Shown: piece after piece, positions 24,462-36,451 of the stretch
Layout of the letters: each line of letters starts with the position of its first letter
Position numbering within the stretch: position 1 is the first letter of the stretch
Source of the DNA: Baylisascaris procyonis
Lineage: Eukaryota; Nematoda; Chromadorea; Rhabditida; Ascarididae
Direction: 5' to 3'
Assembly (NCBI GenBank): GCA_037389465.1
Contig: JAZARR010000067.1
Span: forward strand, 81,001-145,000
Length of the DNA: 64,000 nucleotides
The notes under the pieces: generated by a model
What the model was told of the DNA's origin: nothing
Seen by the model: the letters and a program-made list of their open reading frames with translations, nothing else
Databases searched by the model: none
Position numbers and translations under genes: made by a program

Positions 24462-26630
24462 ATTTAAAAGAATCGTTAGCCAAAAATACACCTATATTCT
24501 TCGTTGATCAGGGTGGACTCTGCCAACAAGGATTAATTGACTACCTCATAAAGTTCATATAGAGCAACGCAGTAAGATTCTTTCCTATATTTACGTCAAG
24601 GCATATAGTATATCCTCATAGATAAGGAAAATTGAAAAAAATTTTCAACAGAATTTTTTATCGGAGAATGTCGGATTATCCGAAGAAAGTCGAAAAAATT
24701 TTTTCCGGCATTCCTTTCTTCTCTGGATTAATCGATTCTACGAAGTGATATCGAAAATAAAATAATAAGATCTATTAACCGTTACACATAAAAGCGGATA
24801 TAAAATTTGAATATTTTATTTAGTGATAAAAAAATAGTCAAAGGGATTTATTTTTTCGAGCATTGATCATCATTATTAGTAGTTAAAAGTTATTTGTGTG
24901 GTCGGCTAATAAATTTATGCGGAAATGTGCTGCGTGCCGCTAATGAAACTGCTTGGTTGTGGGTACTTTCTTTTTTTTACTTTATTTTACTGGAACGATT
25001 GAATTCAGTTCTGATGCATCAAGAAATGATTGATATTTGATCGTTGTGCCGCTAGAATTTTGTTCATCTAAGGAAGCGTACTCTCTCGTTCCCCCTCCTC
25101 CCCCAATCCCACCCCCCTCTCTCCTTTTTGCAGACCTAGAAATACTAGCACAAAAAAAATTACACCGTTCTAAAAAATACGCCCCTAGTGGAAAAAAAAC
25201 CAGTAATTACTGTTGGGATTCATCGAGTCTCGAAGAATATATTCTTTTTTAATTGTTGCATAGCACCCTCGTTGATTCCATTAGCACAATATTAGTGATA
25301 ACGAAGAACGCATAACTTGCAATGCGAAAATTTGCGAAATTCCCATCTTTTGAGCAATTTTTGTCAATTTTCGGCTAACGACTATCTTTCAAGCTCATGC
25401 TTATCTCTGTGCTAACCTATATAGCTCAAGCTGAGTCATTTGAACTTGAGCTAGATGGATTTAGTTGACAGACTTCTCAGCGAATAAATAACCGCCGTTT
25501 AATGAGAAAATATTCAAATAATTTAGACGAAACCATCGTTTTCTTCTCTTATCTACATAAACGATATTTTAAGGGAGCAATGATGAGGAAATATTTTTCC
25601 AAGCAAGTCAATTTGAACATAAAGGACCATTGAAGATCGAAATTGAACCGGAGATCAAAATATCACGAGTAAGTGATCGATGAAGAATTTAGAAAACAAT
25701 CCTCGAAACATCTTAGTGATTATCGATCGCGTCATCAACGAAGATACAGAGTATTTTTTTAAAGAGTTATATTTAAAAAAAAACCGAATTCAAGACCTTT
25801 GAGGTAGCAGCTATACGAAATCGCCTACTTCATTGTCGCCAGCTGCTCATTCGTTGATCGGCTGTCATGAATTTCCGTTGTAAATTGCCAACTCTTGTTG
25901 TGCTAATTAAAATATCTTTAGAAATGAAAAAAATTAGACAAATTATTTCATTTTCCAAGTACTTCCTGCTGAATTTATTGATTTTTCTACTCTATTTTTT
26001 CCTCGTGACTTTAAAGATGAAGAATTCAAAATTTTTTGTGAAACTCATTCTTCCCCTTTTATATATTATTACAAATCGCTGAAAAATGATCTTGTATCTG
26101 TAAATTTTTTTCATATGTACATATTTTACATGTGTTGCATTAAATGCTTCCCTCTTCTATATTGGTTACTCTATAAAAACGAGTAATGCTCCGTTGGGTT
26201 GTTCTACGGCTAAAGGTATGCATCCACAATCATGAAAATTTTTTGCTTAAGCTTGAAAATTCTGCGAATTTCAAATTTAAAATTGCCCTTTCTTGAGAAT
26301 AATGCTAAATAATGTACAAAATAATAGACTTTTAAAGAATTCAATAAAATATTTGCAAATATTTTCAGGGAAAAAATAGTGAAAGTGCTGAAATACACAA
26401 GCCTTCGAATGAGAAAAAACGTTTCACATTCGGTAATCACCATGAAGTAAGCAAATGTGTTATATTTTGTGTTAAATTTGCATAAATATTTTCATTTCAC
26501 TTAATTTTTTATCTATAAAAGTTTGGCTCAGTGTTTACAAATTATGTAAGCAAGTATTGTAAATCGTTATTTTCATCTGTAGCCATTTCAGGTCTATGAT
26601 ATCGGACCCGGAGTTGAACTGGTTCCTTAA
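24462..26630 (+). CDS. 3' part of an unrecognised gene, four linked exons
   Basis: Four exons join with consistent phases: 24462-24512 (LKESLAKNTPIFFVDQ), 25574-25668 (SNDEEIFFQASQFEHKGPLK..., GTAAGT donor), 26369-26446 (GKNSESAEIHKPSNEKKRFT..., GTAAGC donor) and 26592-26630 (VYDIGPGVELVP, stop TAA at 26628). All acceptors are good polypyrimidine-AG sites. The C-terminal region is hydrophilic and charged, suggesting a disordered tail. Upstream exons are missing and no family is recognised. The first exon is the least certain; the last three support one another through phase and donor quality. Confidence 0.5.
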
Positions 26631-27655
26631 GCGAAGGATAACAATGAAGTATCCGACTTAGTGATAGACTGCGTTTTTTATTACACTTAATCAGTAATAA
26701 ACTCTTTACCATTTCGCGTTTTTTTGTGAAACAATACATATAATATTTCCATATTGGATCAGTGAAAAAATTCCAAAACTTTTTTTTTGAATTCGCATGA
26801 GAATTTTGTATCGATACTCATTATATGCACACACCTAAAATATCTATATATGTAGTCATAACACTCTCCATCTTTTTGCTTGCTTCTTGTTTTATAAATT
26901 TTCTTCTTTTTATTCATTCAATTCTTTCTACGCCTCGTTATTTTCTTCACTCTATCGTTTTATTTTAGCAAATATTTCTATTTTCCATACAAATCAACAC
27001 TTAACATATACTAAGGGGAGATACAAACAAAGTAACTGTTTATTAGTAAATCTGAAGTAATCAATTAGTTTGAACCTATGCGTTGGATAAAGAATAATAA
27101 AATAAGTGTTGCATAGAACGCTGACTTGTTATCTCATCTCTGGCTATTTATGATCACATTGCCGGATTATCTTTGACCTTCTTCTGTTCATTGAGCGATG
27201 ATTTCCCTGAAGGCAAATCGCAAATTATTCTTTGCTTTCGTTTGTGATTAAACGATGACCTTGTCAATACTACTTCTTCGCGATATCTTTTATGCGTCCC
27301 TTGTTTGTGTGCGGTTGCGTTGAAACATCAACGCTTGCATTTGAATGTATTCATTGATGATTTCCATATCTCCCCTGTTTTTCCTTTTTCTGTGGGTATT
27401 TAATATCCATTACGCTCCACCCTCAACCCATCCATCCTCACCCATGCAAACAAATTTTCTTTCCGCTCTCCTATTCAATTCAATTTCGCCGCTTAAATTC
27501 GTGATGTATTTCATAGGTGACGTAACGTTTAATTGTCTATATTTGGAAAAACTTTCACTTTATCAAAAAACTTTAACCTTCTTGATTTGTTTTTTCTCTG
27601 TAATCACTAAAACAAAAGGCAAATTACAGTCATTTACTTTTTTTAAACAAATGAA

Positions 27656-27658
<3 letters not shown>
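26631..27658. other. intergenic, no supported gene
   Basis: Spacer between the unrecognised plus-strand gene and the zinc-finger gene. The open frame at 27345-27659 runs into the TA repeat and has no splice support. Confidence 0.4.

Positions 27659-27728
<70 letters not shown>
27659..27728. repeat. (TA)n microsatellite, 70 bp
   Basis: Perfect TA dinucleotide run ending 24 bp before the predicted ATG of the zinc-finger gene, so it lies in its promoter or 5' UTR. Confidence 0.97.
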
Positions 27729-27732
<4 letters not shown>

Positions 27733-27752
27733 TAGAAGATGTTCATTCATGT

Positions 27753-28273
27753 ATGCTAGTGAATTCGACCCTTAACGTCCTTAAAGTTGCAGCAAGTGGG
27801 ACAGCAGCGATGCAACGCAGACTACAAAAGTAAGTCGAATTGATTCAGTATGATGTTTTCGCGAGATAGGCTTCCTTTTATTTTTATGATGCCCGTAATT
27901 GGCGAAACGAAAATGTGAACCTTTTAAAAGGAGCAGAAAATAGTAGCTTCTTTCACGAAGTAGTTGTTGGGTAGGTATGAACAGGCTCTTTATTTATTTG
28001 GCACTGCTGAATTTAGTGGCTTCTGAATAGATTGACATTCTGCGCTTGAGGCATCGATCTGCGAGGAACCCTACCTATGTAAAGTACCGGACCTGTTTTG
28101 GTGATGTTTTGCTACTCCTTAGCTAAAGCCTTTTATTTTTCCAAGTTTCATTATTATTACACTTTCCTTGATTAGATGATGATGTATATCGCAAGTCTTC
28201 AATGTTAGCATATTGGAGTGAAAGGAGTATTTTCGTTCCAGAAGGAAATAACTGGTCGTACAATAGAAAAGTG

Positions 28274-28350
<77 letters not shown>

Positions 28351-29451
28351 CCGCTTATGTTGATACCGCTTATCGGTTAAGATACAATCACGAGCAAGTA
28401 TTCGCAAATGACGAAGAGTTGCGTAACTACGTGAAGGAAAACGGCTGGTTAAAGTTCAAGGAGTTGAAACGCGTTCAAAAAGGCGGTTATGCGATTTATT
28501 ACTACTGTAAGGCTATAAAGTGGATGGATGTACGTTGCCGACATATGATGCTGGTCGTCAAGGAGGACAATGGTCTCATCGTTGGTAAAACAACCGATGG
28601 TGGTCAACCACATGAACATCAGTAAGCTATTCCTCTCAGAGAATCTGAAAGTGTTGAATTTAATGATAGTGTAGAATCGAAAGACAATTTAAACGATTCC
28701 AGCCTAAGCTTAAGTATGGTTGAGTTAAGCATATGCGAGCTGGTATATGAAAAAAAAAAGTCTGCCGAAGGAAAAAAAGGGACTTCTATTTTCTTACTGG
28801 TATACTTTTTTTCGATTTCGAAAGTTCTGATAGATCTTTACAAAGAGTTAACTTTCAGTGATTAGCACCTTAAAATCCATAGAATTTCATGATTTCAATA
28901 TGTTTTCCTCACTGATAAATATTATGATAATCTTTCTTCACTATCGAGTCCTCAATAAGTGAAATTTGATCATATCTGCTTGAAAACATATTAGATGATT
29001 GCTTCACTTCTCTATCAAGTAGAATATCTACTATCTAACAATAATATTCGCACATTTTTTGAGCATAAAATGTTGAATATTTTAGCGGTATGAAAACACC
29101 GAAACGAGGCCCAAAACCGAGCAGTAAGTAATTTCACTTTCGAAAGAATTAATAAAACAATTTCAAAGTAATTTTATAAATTTTTAAAAAATTCTCTTTT
29201 GATGTCAGTTCTCTCAAGGTTTTCTTTAAAATCTTGGAGTTATTAGTTTTATTTAGACAATAATGAAAGGATGCATTGATTTCGGGATGATAATCAACAA
29301 TATGATATGCAAAGAATGATAAATCTTTAATCGTTGTGCGACTATAAGGTTTACTTGTGGAGAAAGTAAACTAACTTCTAAAAAATATTTTGTAATGAAA
29401 TCAGAGGAGCCGGTTGTCCGCCGCGTTAAGCGAATCGAAGAATTGAAATAA
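27753..29451 (+). CDS. small zinc-finger protein, FLYWCH/WRKY-GCM1-like
   Basis: Exons 27753-27829 (GTAAGT donor), 28382-28621, 29086-29123 (GTAAGT donor) and 29405-29451 join in phase to 133 residues. The core has a conserved-looking aromatic block (ENGWLKFKEL, GGYAIYYYCK), then C-x9-C, about 24 residues and a final PHEHH. This Trp/Tyr-rich C-C-H-H layout matches the FLYWCH/WRKY-GCM1 zinc-binding superfamily, whose members bind DNA and include nematode repressors and MULE-type transposase domains. The second His pair is completed only by the splice to exon 3, which supports the model. The tail is basic (KTPKRGPKPS, VRRVKRIEEL). The first exon, with its short N-terminus, is the least certain. 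Family placement is by pattern only. Confidence 0.65.
28278..28346. repeat. (TA)n microsatellite, 69 bp
   Basis: Perfect TA run inside intron 1 of the zinc-finger gene, 35 bp before the exon 2 acceptor. Confidence 0.97.
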
Positions 29452-29452
29452 A
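29447..29452 (+). terminator. possible polyadenylation signal overlapping the stop codon
   Basis: AATAAA overlaps the TAA of the zinc-finger gene. It may be used with another signal further downstream. Confidence 0.25.
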
Positions 29453-30123
29453 TATTTTAAATTTCATTATAGAATTTTCGAGTTTCGATTGAACGTGCTC
29501 TCGCTCACAGATAAAATCAAAACCACATTCAAATTACTCCGGGACAATTTTCGATTCCATTCGAAAAATTTTTTCTTCTATAATATTTAGGCTATGTAAA
29601 AAAAATTTTTACAAGTAAATAATGATAAATGAGAATAAAAATAAACCGCTGGCAGAATTGCTACAGCTAAAAACTTAGGTGAAAAAATTTGGATTTAATT
29701 GCGGAAATAATCAATGAAAAAACTTTTAAGGTAAGAAAAATAAAATAAAGACGAGCTTCGCTGTTCAAACGAGTTTTATTGACGATGATAGCGTTTTGAT
29801 GGTTCGTGCTTTTATATATTTTCCTTTTTTATATTTTCCTTTTTTTTTTCATTAATTGCATATGAAATTATAGCACAACACTTCTAGAATTTCTTTTCTA
29901 TTTTCTCGCTTAATAATATATAAATACATTTCTTTTATTTATTCTTTATGCTGTTGTATGCATAATTAAAAGTCATCTAATGACTATTAGTTGACCGTAG
30001 TAATTTTGATGGCTATGTTATGTTGCTTATCAGTAAATCTCTCACTAGGAAAGTCCACTCTTTTTGATATTTACATAAAATGCTCTCGAAAAAATATTTC
30101 TGTAAAAAGATTATTGAAATATT
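29453..30123. other. short intergenic gap, possible operon spacer
   Basis: About 670 bp between two plus-strand genes with no exon found. The following gene starts seven bases after a TTTCAG, as expected for trans-splicing. Confidence 0.4.
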
Positions 30124-30139
30124 AAATTTTCAGAGTGGT
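30124..30139 (+). promoter_or_regulatory. probable spliced-leader acceptor
   Basis: A TTTTCAG acceptor followed by six bases and then ATG, the arrangement of nematode trans-spliced 5' ends. A cis intron with an upstream exon is not excluded. Confidence 0.45.
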
Positions 30140-31093
30140 ATGGCCACGAATGCGCCGAGTTCATCAACAGAACTTGGCGATTGCTCATCGAGAAAAGCGA
30201 TGCGAAAACTAAATTTCAAGAAAAAGGTGATGAAAGCTTTATTGCTGAGAATTGAAAGAGGAGAGTGATTTTTTAAGGGGCAGTTTTTTAGACGAAAATG
30301 TTTCATGATATTTCTGATTGTTATGGTAGTTATATTAGGCGATGCGTTGAAATAATTATAGAGAGATACAAATAATACAAATTCAAAGTTTCTTTATACT
30401 GTTTGATAGTAGAAAGAAAACCGCTTGCCGATGCCGATAGATGAGGATTACATTAATACTATACTCGAAATAGATTCTATAGCTATGCACCTAATTACTT
30501 TTTGTCTAAGAATTATAATTAATTTTCTAAAATTTATTCCACTCATCTATAATTTGAAATTCTACGAATCTATTATGATGATTAGAGAAAACGCATTCAG
30601 CTATTTGTTGCCCATTTGTTATATTTATTATTTTCAGATGTCATTAGAAGAAACGTCACAACTCTTAACAACAATGAATGACAAAGATTACAGCAGAATA
30701 TTGAATGAGGCCACTCCACGTTTATTGCAAAAAATGAAAGAAGCATATGAAGAACGTAAATGTGATCAAGAACGAGAAGCAGCAGCAATTTTCACGAATG
30801 CATCACCAAATTTAGTGGCAAAAATGATTCAAATTCATAAAATTCAAAATCGTGCTGAAATGGAGAGTAATGAAAGCACCATCGTGGATCATCACAACAC
30901 ATCGGCAGCTATCGATCTATTCACGAATGCTTCACCTGAGTTAATTAATACGCTTAAACGAATGCATGAACTCAAAAAACAACAAGAAGAAGAATCTGCA
31001 CTTAAATTATTTGCAGCAATGCCAGCCAATAAACAATGTGAACTTCTACATATTTATTATGATGATTCGATATCAGTATTCACTGAAAAATAG
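30140..31093 (+). CDS. unrecognised protein with repeated TNASP helical motifs
   Basis: Exon 1 (30140-30226) begins at an ATG six bases after AATTTTCAG and encodes MATNAPSSSTELGDC plus a basic stretch. It joins in phase 0 to 30413, which stays open to the TAG at 31091-31093 (255 residues in all). A strong ATTTTCAG acceptor sits immediately before an in-frame ATG at 30638, so the hydrophobic segment 30478-30637 may be an intron without a normal GT donor. Alternatively a shorter 151-residue product starts at 30638 by trans-splicing. The C-terminal part holds at least three diverged units: NEATPRLLQKMKEAYEER, FTNASPNLVAKMIQIHKIQ and FTNASPELINTLKRMHELKK. All are predicted amphipathic helices separated by Glu-rich linkers. 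No known domain is recognised. Confidence 0.75.
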
Positions 31094-31394
31094 AGATGAT
31101 AGTTGTTAAGGTTTTGTTGTATTTTATACTGATGCGTTTTTTTAACACTTTTAAATGCATTGTTATGTATGTGTAGGAATGGTTTAAATATTGTGCTATT
31201 TTTTACGCTTAAATTTGCATATATTCATGAATGTTTCCTGTTTCGATTCATTTTGTTTCACTTATTGATGGCCACCGTATCGGAGTAAGCAAACACTTAT
31301 ATTGGACCTATTCGTTTTTGAATTGCGCTAATTTTATTGTTGTTTTAATTTTTTTTTATTATTGTATAATTATTGTTGAAAAGAAAAATGGCAC

Positions 31395-31400
31395 AATAAA
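31395..31400 (+). terminator. polyadenylation signal AATAAA
   Basis: AATAAA 302 bp after the stop of the TNASP-repeat gene. Confidence 0.5.
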
Positions 31401-32800
31401 GTTGACGCTTCGATAAAATATACAATTGTTGTTTTTATAGGATTCATAATAGAATTATTGCTTTTTGTGGTTAATAAATTGATATTAATTTTATTGTATT
31501 TTGGGACTTTGATTATATTTTGCTTACAGGGAAAATTTTTTTTATAACGGAAACGTCTCTTTAGATATATCAAATATAGTCAGAATTATAAATTGCTTTA
31601 TGCAATTAGCTATGATGATTTTGCATTGTTTCAAATTCTTTGTCTCGAATCGAAATATTTTACTATTTACTTCCGGTGTGCGATATAGGTATACTAAATT
31701 AGAATAAGCTAGAATTGGGCATTAATTTTACATATTGTTCATTCAATCATCAAGTTTAAGCACTAAACGTTACCACATATGCATTTTGATTCTCTATTGA
31801 AATCTGAAAGCATAAATGCAATTGTACTATCTCAATTTTATTTGATAGGGTTTTTGATTTGGTTAATTCTTTATTATTTTGCATATTGTATAGCTGCATC
31901 AGTTGGGAAATTGTGCTAAACGTTGGTGGATGAGGAAACGGAACGATTGTTTAATGACGATAGCTATTGCTTGGCAATTCACCAATGTGGGCAATTGCTA
32001 ATTGAAACAAACATCATAGATTGAATTGTATTTACATTTTATAGTTCTTGATTTTTTATTTGTTGGATTATGAAGGTGTAGGTAATTCCCTCGCGGGTAA
32101 GTCTGCGTGATGTGAGGCAATCTTATAGATTCTTGTTGCATAACTCAAATGACCTATTGTTGTCAATGTTGAATGGAATCTTTCTTAGGCAATAATAATA
32201 TTTATTAGTGCTTCTTTTTATTTGCAAAGCGCATTGTGGCATCTTTTTATCTGTCTGTGTGTGTATGTTTGTGTCTGTCGGGCAGTTCCATTCCGACAGT
32301 TATCGAATATACTTAACGAACACTATGAACATATTTCAAGCCAGAATGAATTTGCATATCTTCAGTGCATCACAACGGTTTTGACTGGTTTGCAGTTAAA
32401 TATTCAATATAACTGTTAAGCTTATCATTTTAAACTTGTTTGCTTTGATTGTTGAAAACGGATGAGTTCATCAGTGATAAGCTTTACAGCTTATCTTGAT
32501 TCTAAACTTAATTTTGCTAAAATTTCTCAAACCTCTTAAAACATCAAATTTGGCAGCGATCACTCCTGTCTTTGAATATTTAATCCGTCGTGCAACTAAC
32601 TCTAACTGATAAGCATTCACGTTGCTTAAACTTTTCGTCGGTAATAAAAGAATTATTAATATTATATTTTCAATTATTATTCGCAGTATTTTATATAGAA
32701 AATTTATTTCAAACGAATTTTTATATTATTTATTGAGGTGAAATGCAACAGAATAAAGAATTATAGATTTATTGAGGAGGATGCATTATTGAAAAATGAG
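31401..32800. other. intergenic, weak coding-like frames only
   Basis: Several 30-45 codon plus-strand frames follow acceptor-like AGs (about 31895-32000, 32080-32193 and 32285-32420) and look mildly coding. They lack donors in phase and may be chance. No gene is called. Confidence 0.35.
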
Positions 32801-32839
32801 CTGAACGGCATTATTGGTTTCTCTCTTCATATAGCAGCC

Positions 32840-33227
32840 ACATTTTCTCAGGCTACATTTCAGCGTATTTTGTTCCGCTTTTCGGTTGTATCTATGTGAG
32901 CGATTTCTTGACCGATTTTACTTCTGATCATATTTTCTTGGGAAAATGATGAGAAAATCGATGATTCAGAAGATGATTCAGAAGAAAATTTGATTTGAGA
33001 CTGTGCGTCAATTCTTCTTTTTTCACTGTGCGACATTTGCGCCGTTGCAAATGGGGCACAAAATGGTGTTGTTAAAATTAGCTGAGGCCTACGTATATAA
33101 TAAAGGAGCCTAAGCCTTAAGTTAAGGAGCCTAAGCCTTAAGTTAATGTTTACTTACTAGGTCGTGCAAATTTCAGTGGCGCAAACGTCACGGCACTTCT
33201 TTTTAGTGATGAGTACATTACGGCCAT
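32840..33227 (-). CDS. tentative gene with mitochondrial-presequence-like first exon
   Basis: Exon 33227-33158 starts at an ATG, encodes MAVMYSSLKRSAVTFAPLKF and ARP, and ends at a consensus GTAAGT donor. The residues (no acid; Lys/Arg, Ser and hydrophobics) fit a mitochondrial targeting peptide. A GCCTCAG acceptor near 33085 joins in phase to a short stretch with CPICNGANVAQ and a stop. A different frame from the same place is a Ser-rich 58-codon ORF with FSSESSSESSIFSS. Neither product is recognised, and the exact 3' end is unknown. Confidence 0.3.
33103..33144. repeat. 21-bp perfect tandem duplication
   Basis: Two identical adjacent 21-bp units starting AAGGAGCCTAAGCC, within intron 1 of the tentative minus-strand gene. 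Confidence 0.9.
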
Positions 33228-34264
33228 AAATGCATGAAGTTAGTGTTTTATGCGTTTGATGAAAATTCTTCTCTTACGAGTGGGAATTCCCATAGAAATT
33301 GCGAGCGTGGATTTATTTGCATAAATGGCTACCATTAAAAGTGCACTATATGGTTGCTTTAAGTTCATGTTAATTAGCCTTTGTAAAAATATATGTAAAA
33401 ATTAATGAATATATATGAAAATACTTAAATTTATAAATATATATGAAAATATTTAAATATTTATAGAAATAAATCATCGAAATGTAGTTGAAAGCTGTAA
33501 ATTTTTTTGACGAGTTCAAATTAGTGTTCAATAAGATGGACTAAAAAAAAGATTGAATCTTTGTTTGCGTCCGTCGTTCTCTGTTTTCTAAGCTATAGCA
33601 AATGGAGAGTATCGTATCTCGAATGTGGGAGAGTTCCAGTGAGAGTGTAATACGAGCTGCACAAAGCGAATCACAAAAGATGTGCATTTGTGCATTGCGA
33701 ATGTTCGTGAGAAGTGAAAAGGGAGTCGGGTAATTAGAGTTTTGCGTGCCGAATATTCTACATACCAAGAGGTCATTCGTCTATTTCCTCTATTTCTTTC
33801 ACTCTTCTTCTTAGTTGATTTTCTTTCACTATTCTTTTTTTTCTTCTTTTTTTCCCTTACTTCCGTTTATTCGTCCACTCTTTTATTCCTTCGTGATGTT
33901 CTCTTCTATGAGCATTCTTTTTACTTTTTCTTTATCGTTGTTGTTGACAGCCACGCTATTTTTCAATTCCGGCTGGCATAAAAATTTAATTATCATGAAA
34001 AAAGGCGATATTGCATCAGTCTTTGTATGATTTATTCTTGTGAAGTATCATTTTTTCTTTCTCTTCCTTTAATAAAATTATATTTAAAAAAATTAAAGTA
34101 CATCAGTATCACTAACTTGTCTCATACGCTCTTCTCGTTCATTTCTCGGTTTTGCATTTGCTCTCTGATCCCTATCGTTCGGAGTTTCGATCAATTTTCG
34201 CGTCTCTATGTAGAATCGGGTGATAATTCGCGTCTTATGAGGTAAACTAGGCTTTATCTGTTAT
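33228..34264. other. intergenic, low-complexity T-rich
   Basis: Open frames here (for example 33742-33981) are Phe/Leu/Ser low-complexity over T-rich DNA. No gene is supported. Confidence 0.4.
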
Positions 34265-34645
34265 TTGAATGCGAACAAGTTTAATTATACAAATATTTTC
34301 ATACGTAAAATTCATAAAATACTATCAAAAAAAAAAATTCACTATGCACTTTGTGATCTACGATGTATCCCTGAAAGCTGTGTGAAGATTGGATTGGGAT
34401 ATTGTTTAGCGGATGCTGCAATTCAGCTAACAGCAGCCTATATCTTTTCGGATCTAGGCGTATCCACTGCGTGCCCGCTGTTGTTTTGTGAAATTATTGT
34501 GTACGCGAGAGACGAATGTGCCTGCGGGGTGCCTCACATATTCCCTTCCCAATTGCACTGTTCGCCACACAGACGTTCTCTTCCTATTCGTCTAACGATC
34601 TCAGCTAACCAATTCGTTAAGTTTCATCTCATCCAAACTTACTAA
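34265..34645 (+). CDS. doubtful 126-codon ORF
   Basis: A plus-strand frame with ATG runs 126 codons through a locally GC-richer segment and contains CIPESCVKIGLGYCLADAAI and a Cys/His-containing tail. It has no recognised domain, no signal peptide and no splice context. Its length is unusual for this AT-rich sequence, the only reason to list it. Confidence 0.2.
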   Translation: MNANKFNYTNIFIRKIHKILSKKKIHYALCDLRCIPESCVKIGLGYCLADAAIQLTAAYIFSDLGVSTACPLLFCEIIVYARDECACGVPHIFPSQLHCSPHRRSLPIRLTISANQFVKFHLIQTY

Positions 34646-36246
34646 CTTCTTGAACTTCTCGACCACAATTATCTCTAATGTATGATGCTTTTCTTGCTTT
34701 TTCTGTGCTTAATTCATTGTTCGCATTGCTGTTGTATCGGTTAACCTACGCTTCTATTCTACTTTATTTGCAGTATCATCCTACTCAAAAATAACGTCTC
34801 TATGATACGTTTATTGATGGCTGATGTTGAGTATGCGGAGGTGCTTTTATTTTTAGCACTATGTGCATACATATGATGATCATTTAGCATCTCATATCGT
34901 TGAAGTATTTTTTTTTACTTATTTGATATATTGTCTATCAACACATCTGTCGATTCACCGATCCGTTTGTAGGTCTCTCCGATCATAACTATGCTGTCAC
35001 TTATCTCCCTATTTAGGTGTACATATTTGCTTTCCGATTATTCGATTCGCGGAGCATTTTAAGCTTTTGAAAAGTTGAGTAGCATTATAAGGGTCCTTTG
35101 AGCGTGATATATTGTTTGCATTTGAGCGCAAATCGTTAATGGGGGTATGTGTGTGTATGGTGAACAGACAGACATATGTTGGGCCCCGTGCCCATTCAGA
35201 TACGGCCTCGAAGACGGTCAGTTGTCATGGCGCTTATTTACATCCGTCGAAAATATTTTCTCACTATATCGCCTCTTCTTTTGAGTACTGCTACTCTATA
35301 GATACACTTCACTATTTAAATTAGTAATTTTTTTTTCTTTCTATGCAAAAGCAAGTAATTGAATTGAATTAAATTTAGAAATGAATAATGAATAATTGCA
35401 AGTGATATTAGTACATGAATAAATAATCTATTTGCATCATTTTCGATTTATACAACAAAATATGAGTTATAGGATCATAGGGGTGTGCTTTTGCCAACAG
35501 ATTCTTCAAAAAGAGGCTCATAAACTTGCATTTCAACAAGGGGGTCGATTTTGATTCTAGTACTCAATAAGAGAGGTTATAAATGCTTACGTTATTTATT
35601 AATAACGTGCAGAGATATTGCAGAGAATATTGTGATACCAACTGTTATCTTAATTGTTTATCATAAAAAATCCAAAAATGCGAATTAGTTGTCGCAAATT
35701 GATGGCATTGTAAATGGGATAAGCATAATACTATCTGATAATATAGAATCAATAATTAAGCATATAACGCGAGGAAATATATGAGAATATTTCGCATATA
35801 AAGCCGATAATTGCAAATATTTGAATATCATTGAACGAGGACTTTTGAATATTTCTTTGCGCAATGAGATGATCATATTGTCAGTGAAAATTCTATGGAA
35901 TTATAGTTAAAAATCAATTCAATGTAATGTTTTTAATGTGCTAGAGCGTTTATAATGGACGCGAATAGAAGAAATAAATGCACAAATAGAAACAAGTTAT
36001 ATTGCATTTGATCGGCATTCTTGTGCGATAAGAATGGCGTGTGGATGAAAGATGTCGTTGATTCTCGAGAATGGTGCATTCAGCTGTCATTAAATCTTCC
36101 GGGTGTAATCGTATGATATCAAAAAAAGCTAGATTGAAATAGAAGATGTTCTTTTTCGCCATTTAATTTCCTATTTAATTTTTTTTTTTTGGCAATGAAA
36201 TAATCGATGATTGCATACAGTATATCTGTTTTCAGTACTTTTTATG

Positions 36247-36247
<1 letters not shown>

Positions 36248-36308
<61 letters not shown>
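36248..36308. repeat. (TA)n microsatellite, about 61 bp
   Basis: Perfect TA run in the ILK upstream region. Confidence 0.97.
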
Positions 36309-36311
<3 letters not shown>

Positions 36312-36440
36312 ATTTCACTTTATAATCTCACTAACAAAAATTCTTTAGTTTTATTTTCTTTGCCCAGCAAAGGTGAATATTTTTCCTGTCTATAATAATA
36401 ATAATCTTAATGATATAAACTGTAATAGGTCTGTCACTAT

Positions 36441-36451
36441 GGGGGGGGGGG
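36441..36451 (+). repeat. G11 homopolymer
   Basis: Eleven consecutive G in an AT-rich setting; prone to length error in sequencing. Confidence 0.9.

Noticed and set aside
28123..28407. Minus-strand ORF over the TA repeat, and similar (Ile-Tyr)n ORFs at 36207, 36680, 36726 and 50805
   Set aside because: They are by-products of reading TA repeats, which contain no stop in that register.
33742..34030. Phe/Leu-rich ORFs that could pass for membrane segments
   Set aside because: They arise from T-rich low-complexity DNA and have no splice or start context.
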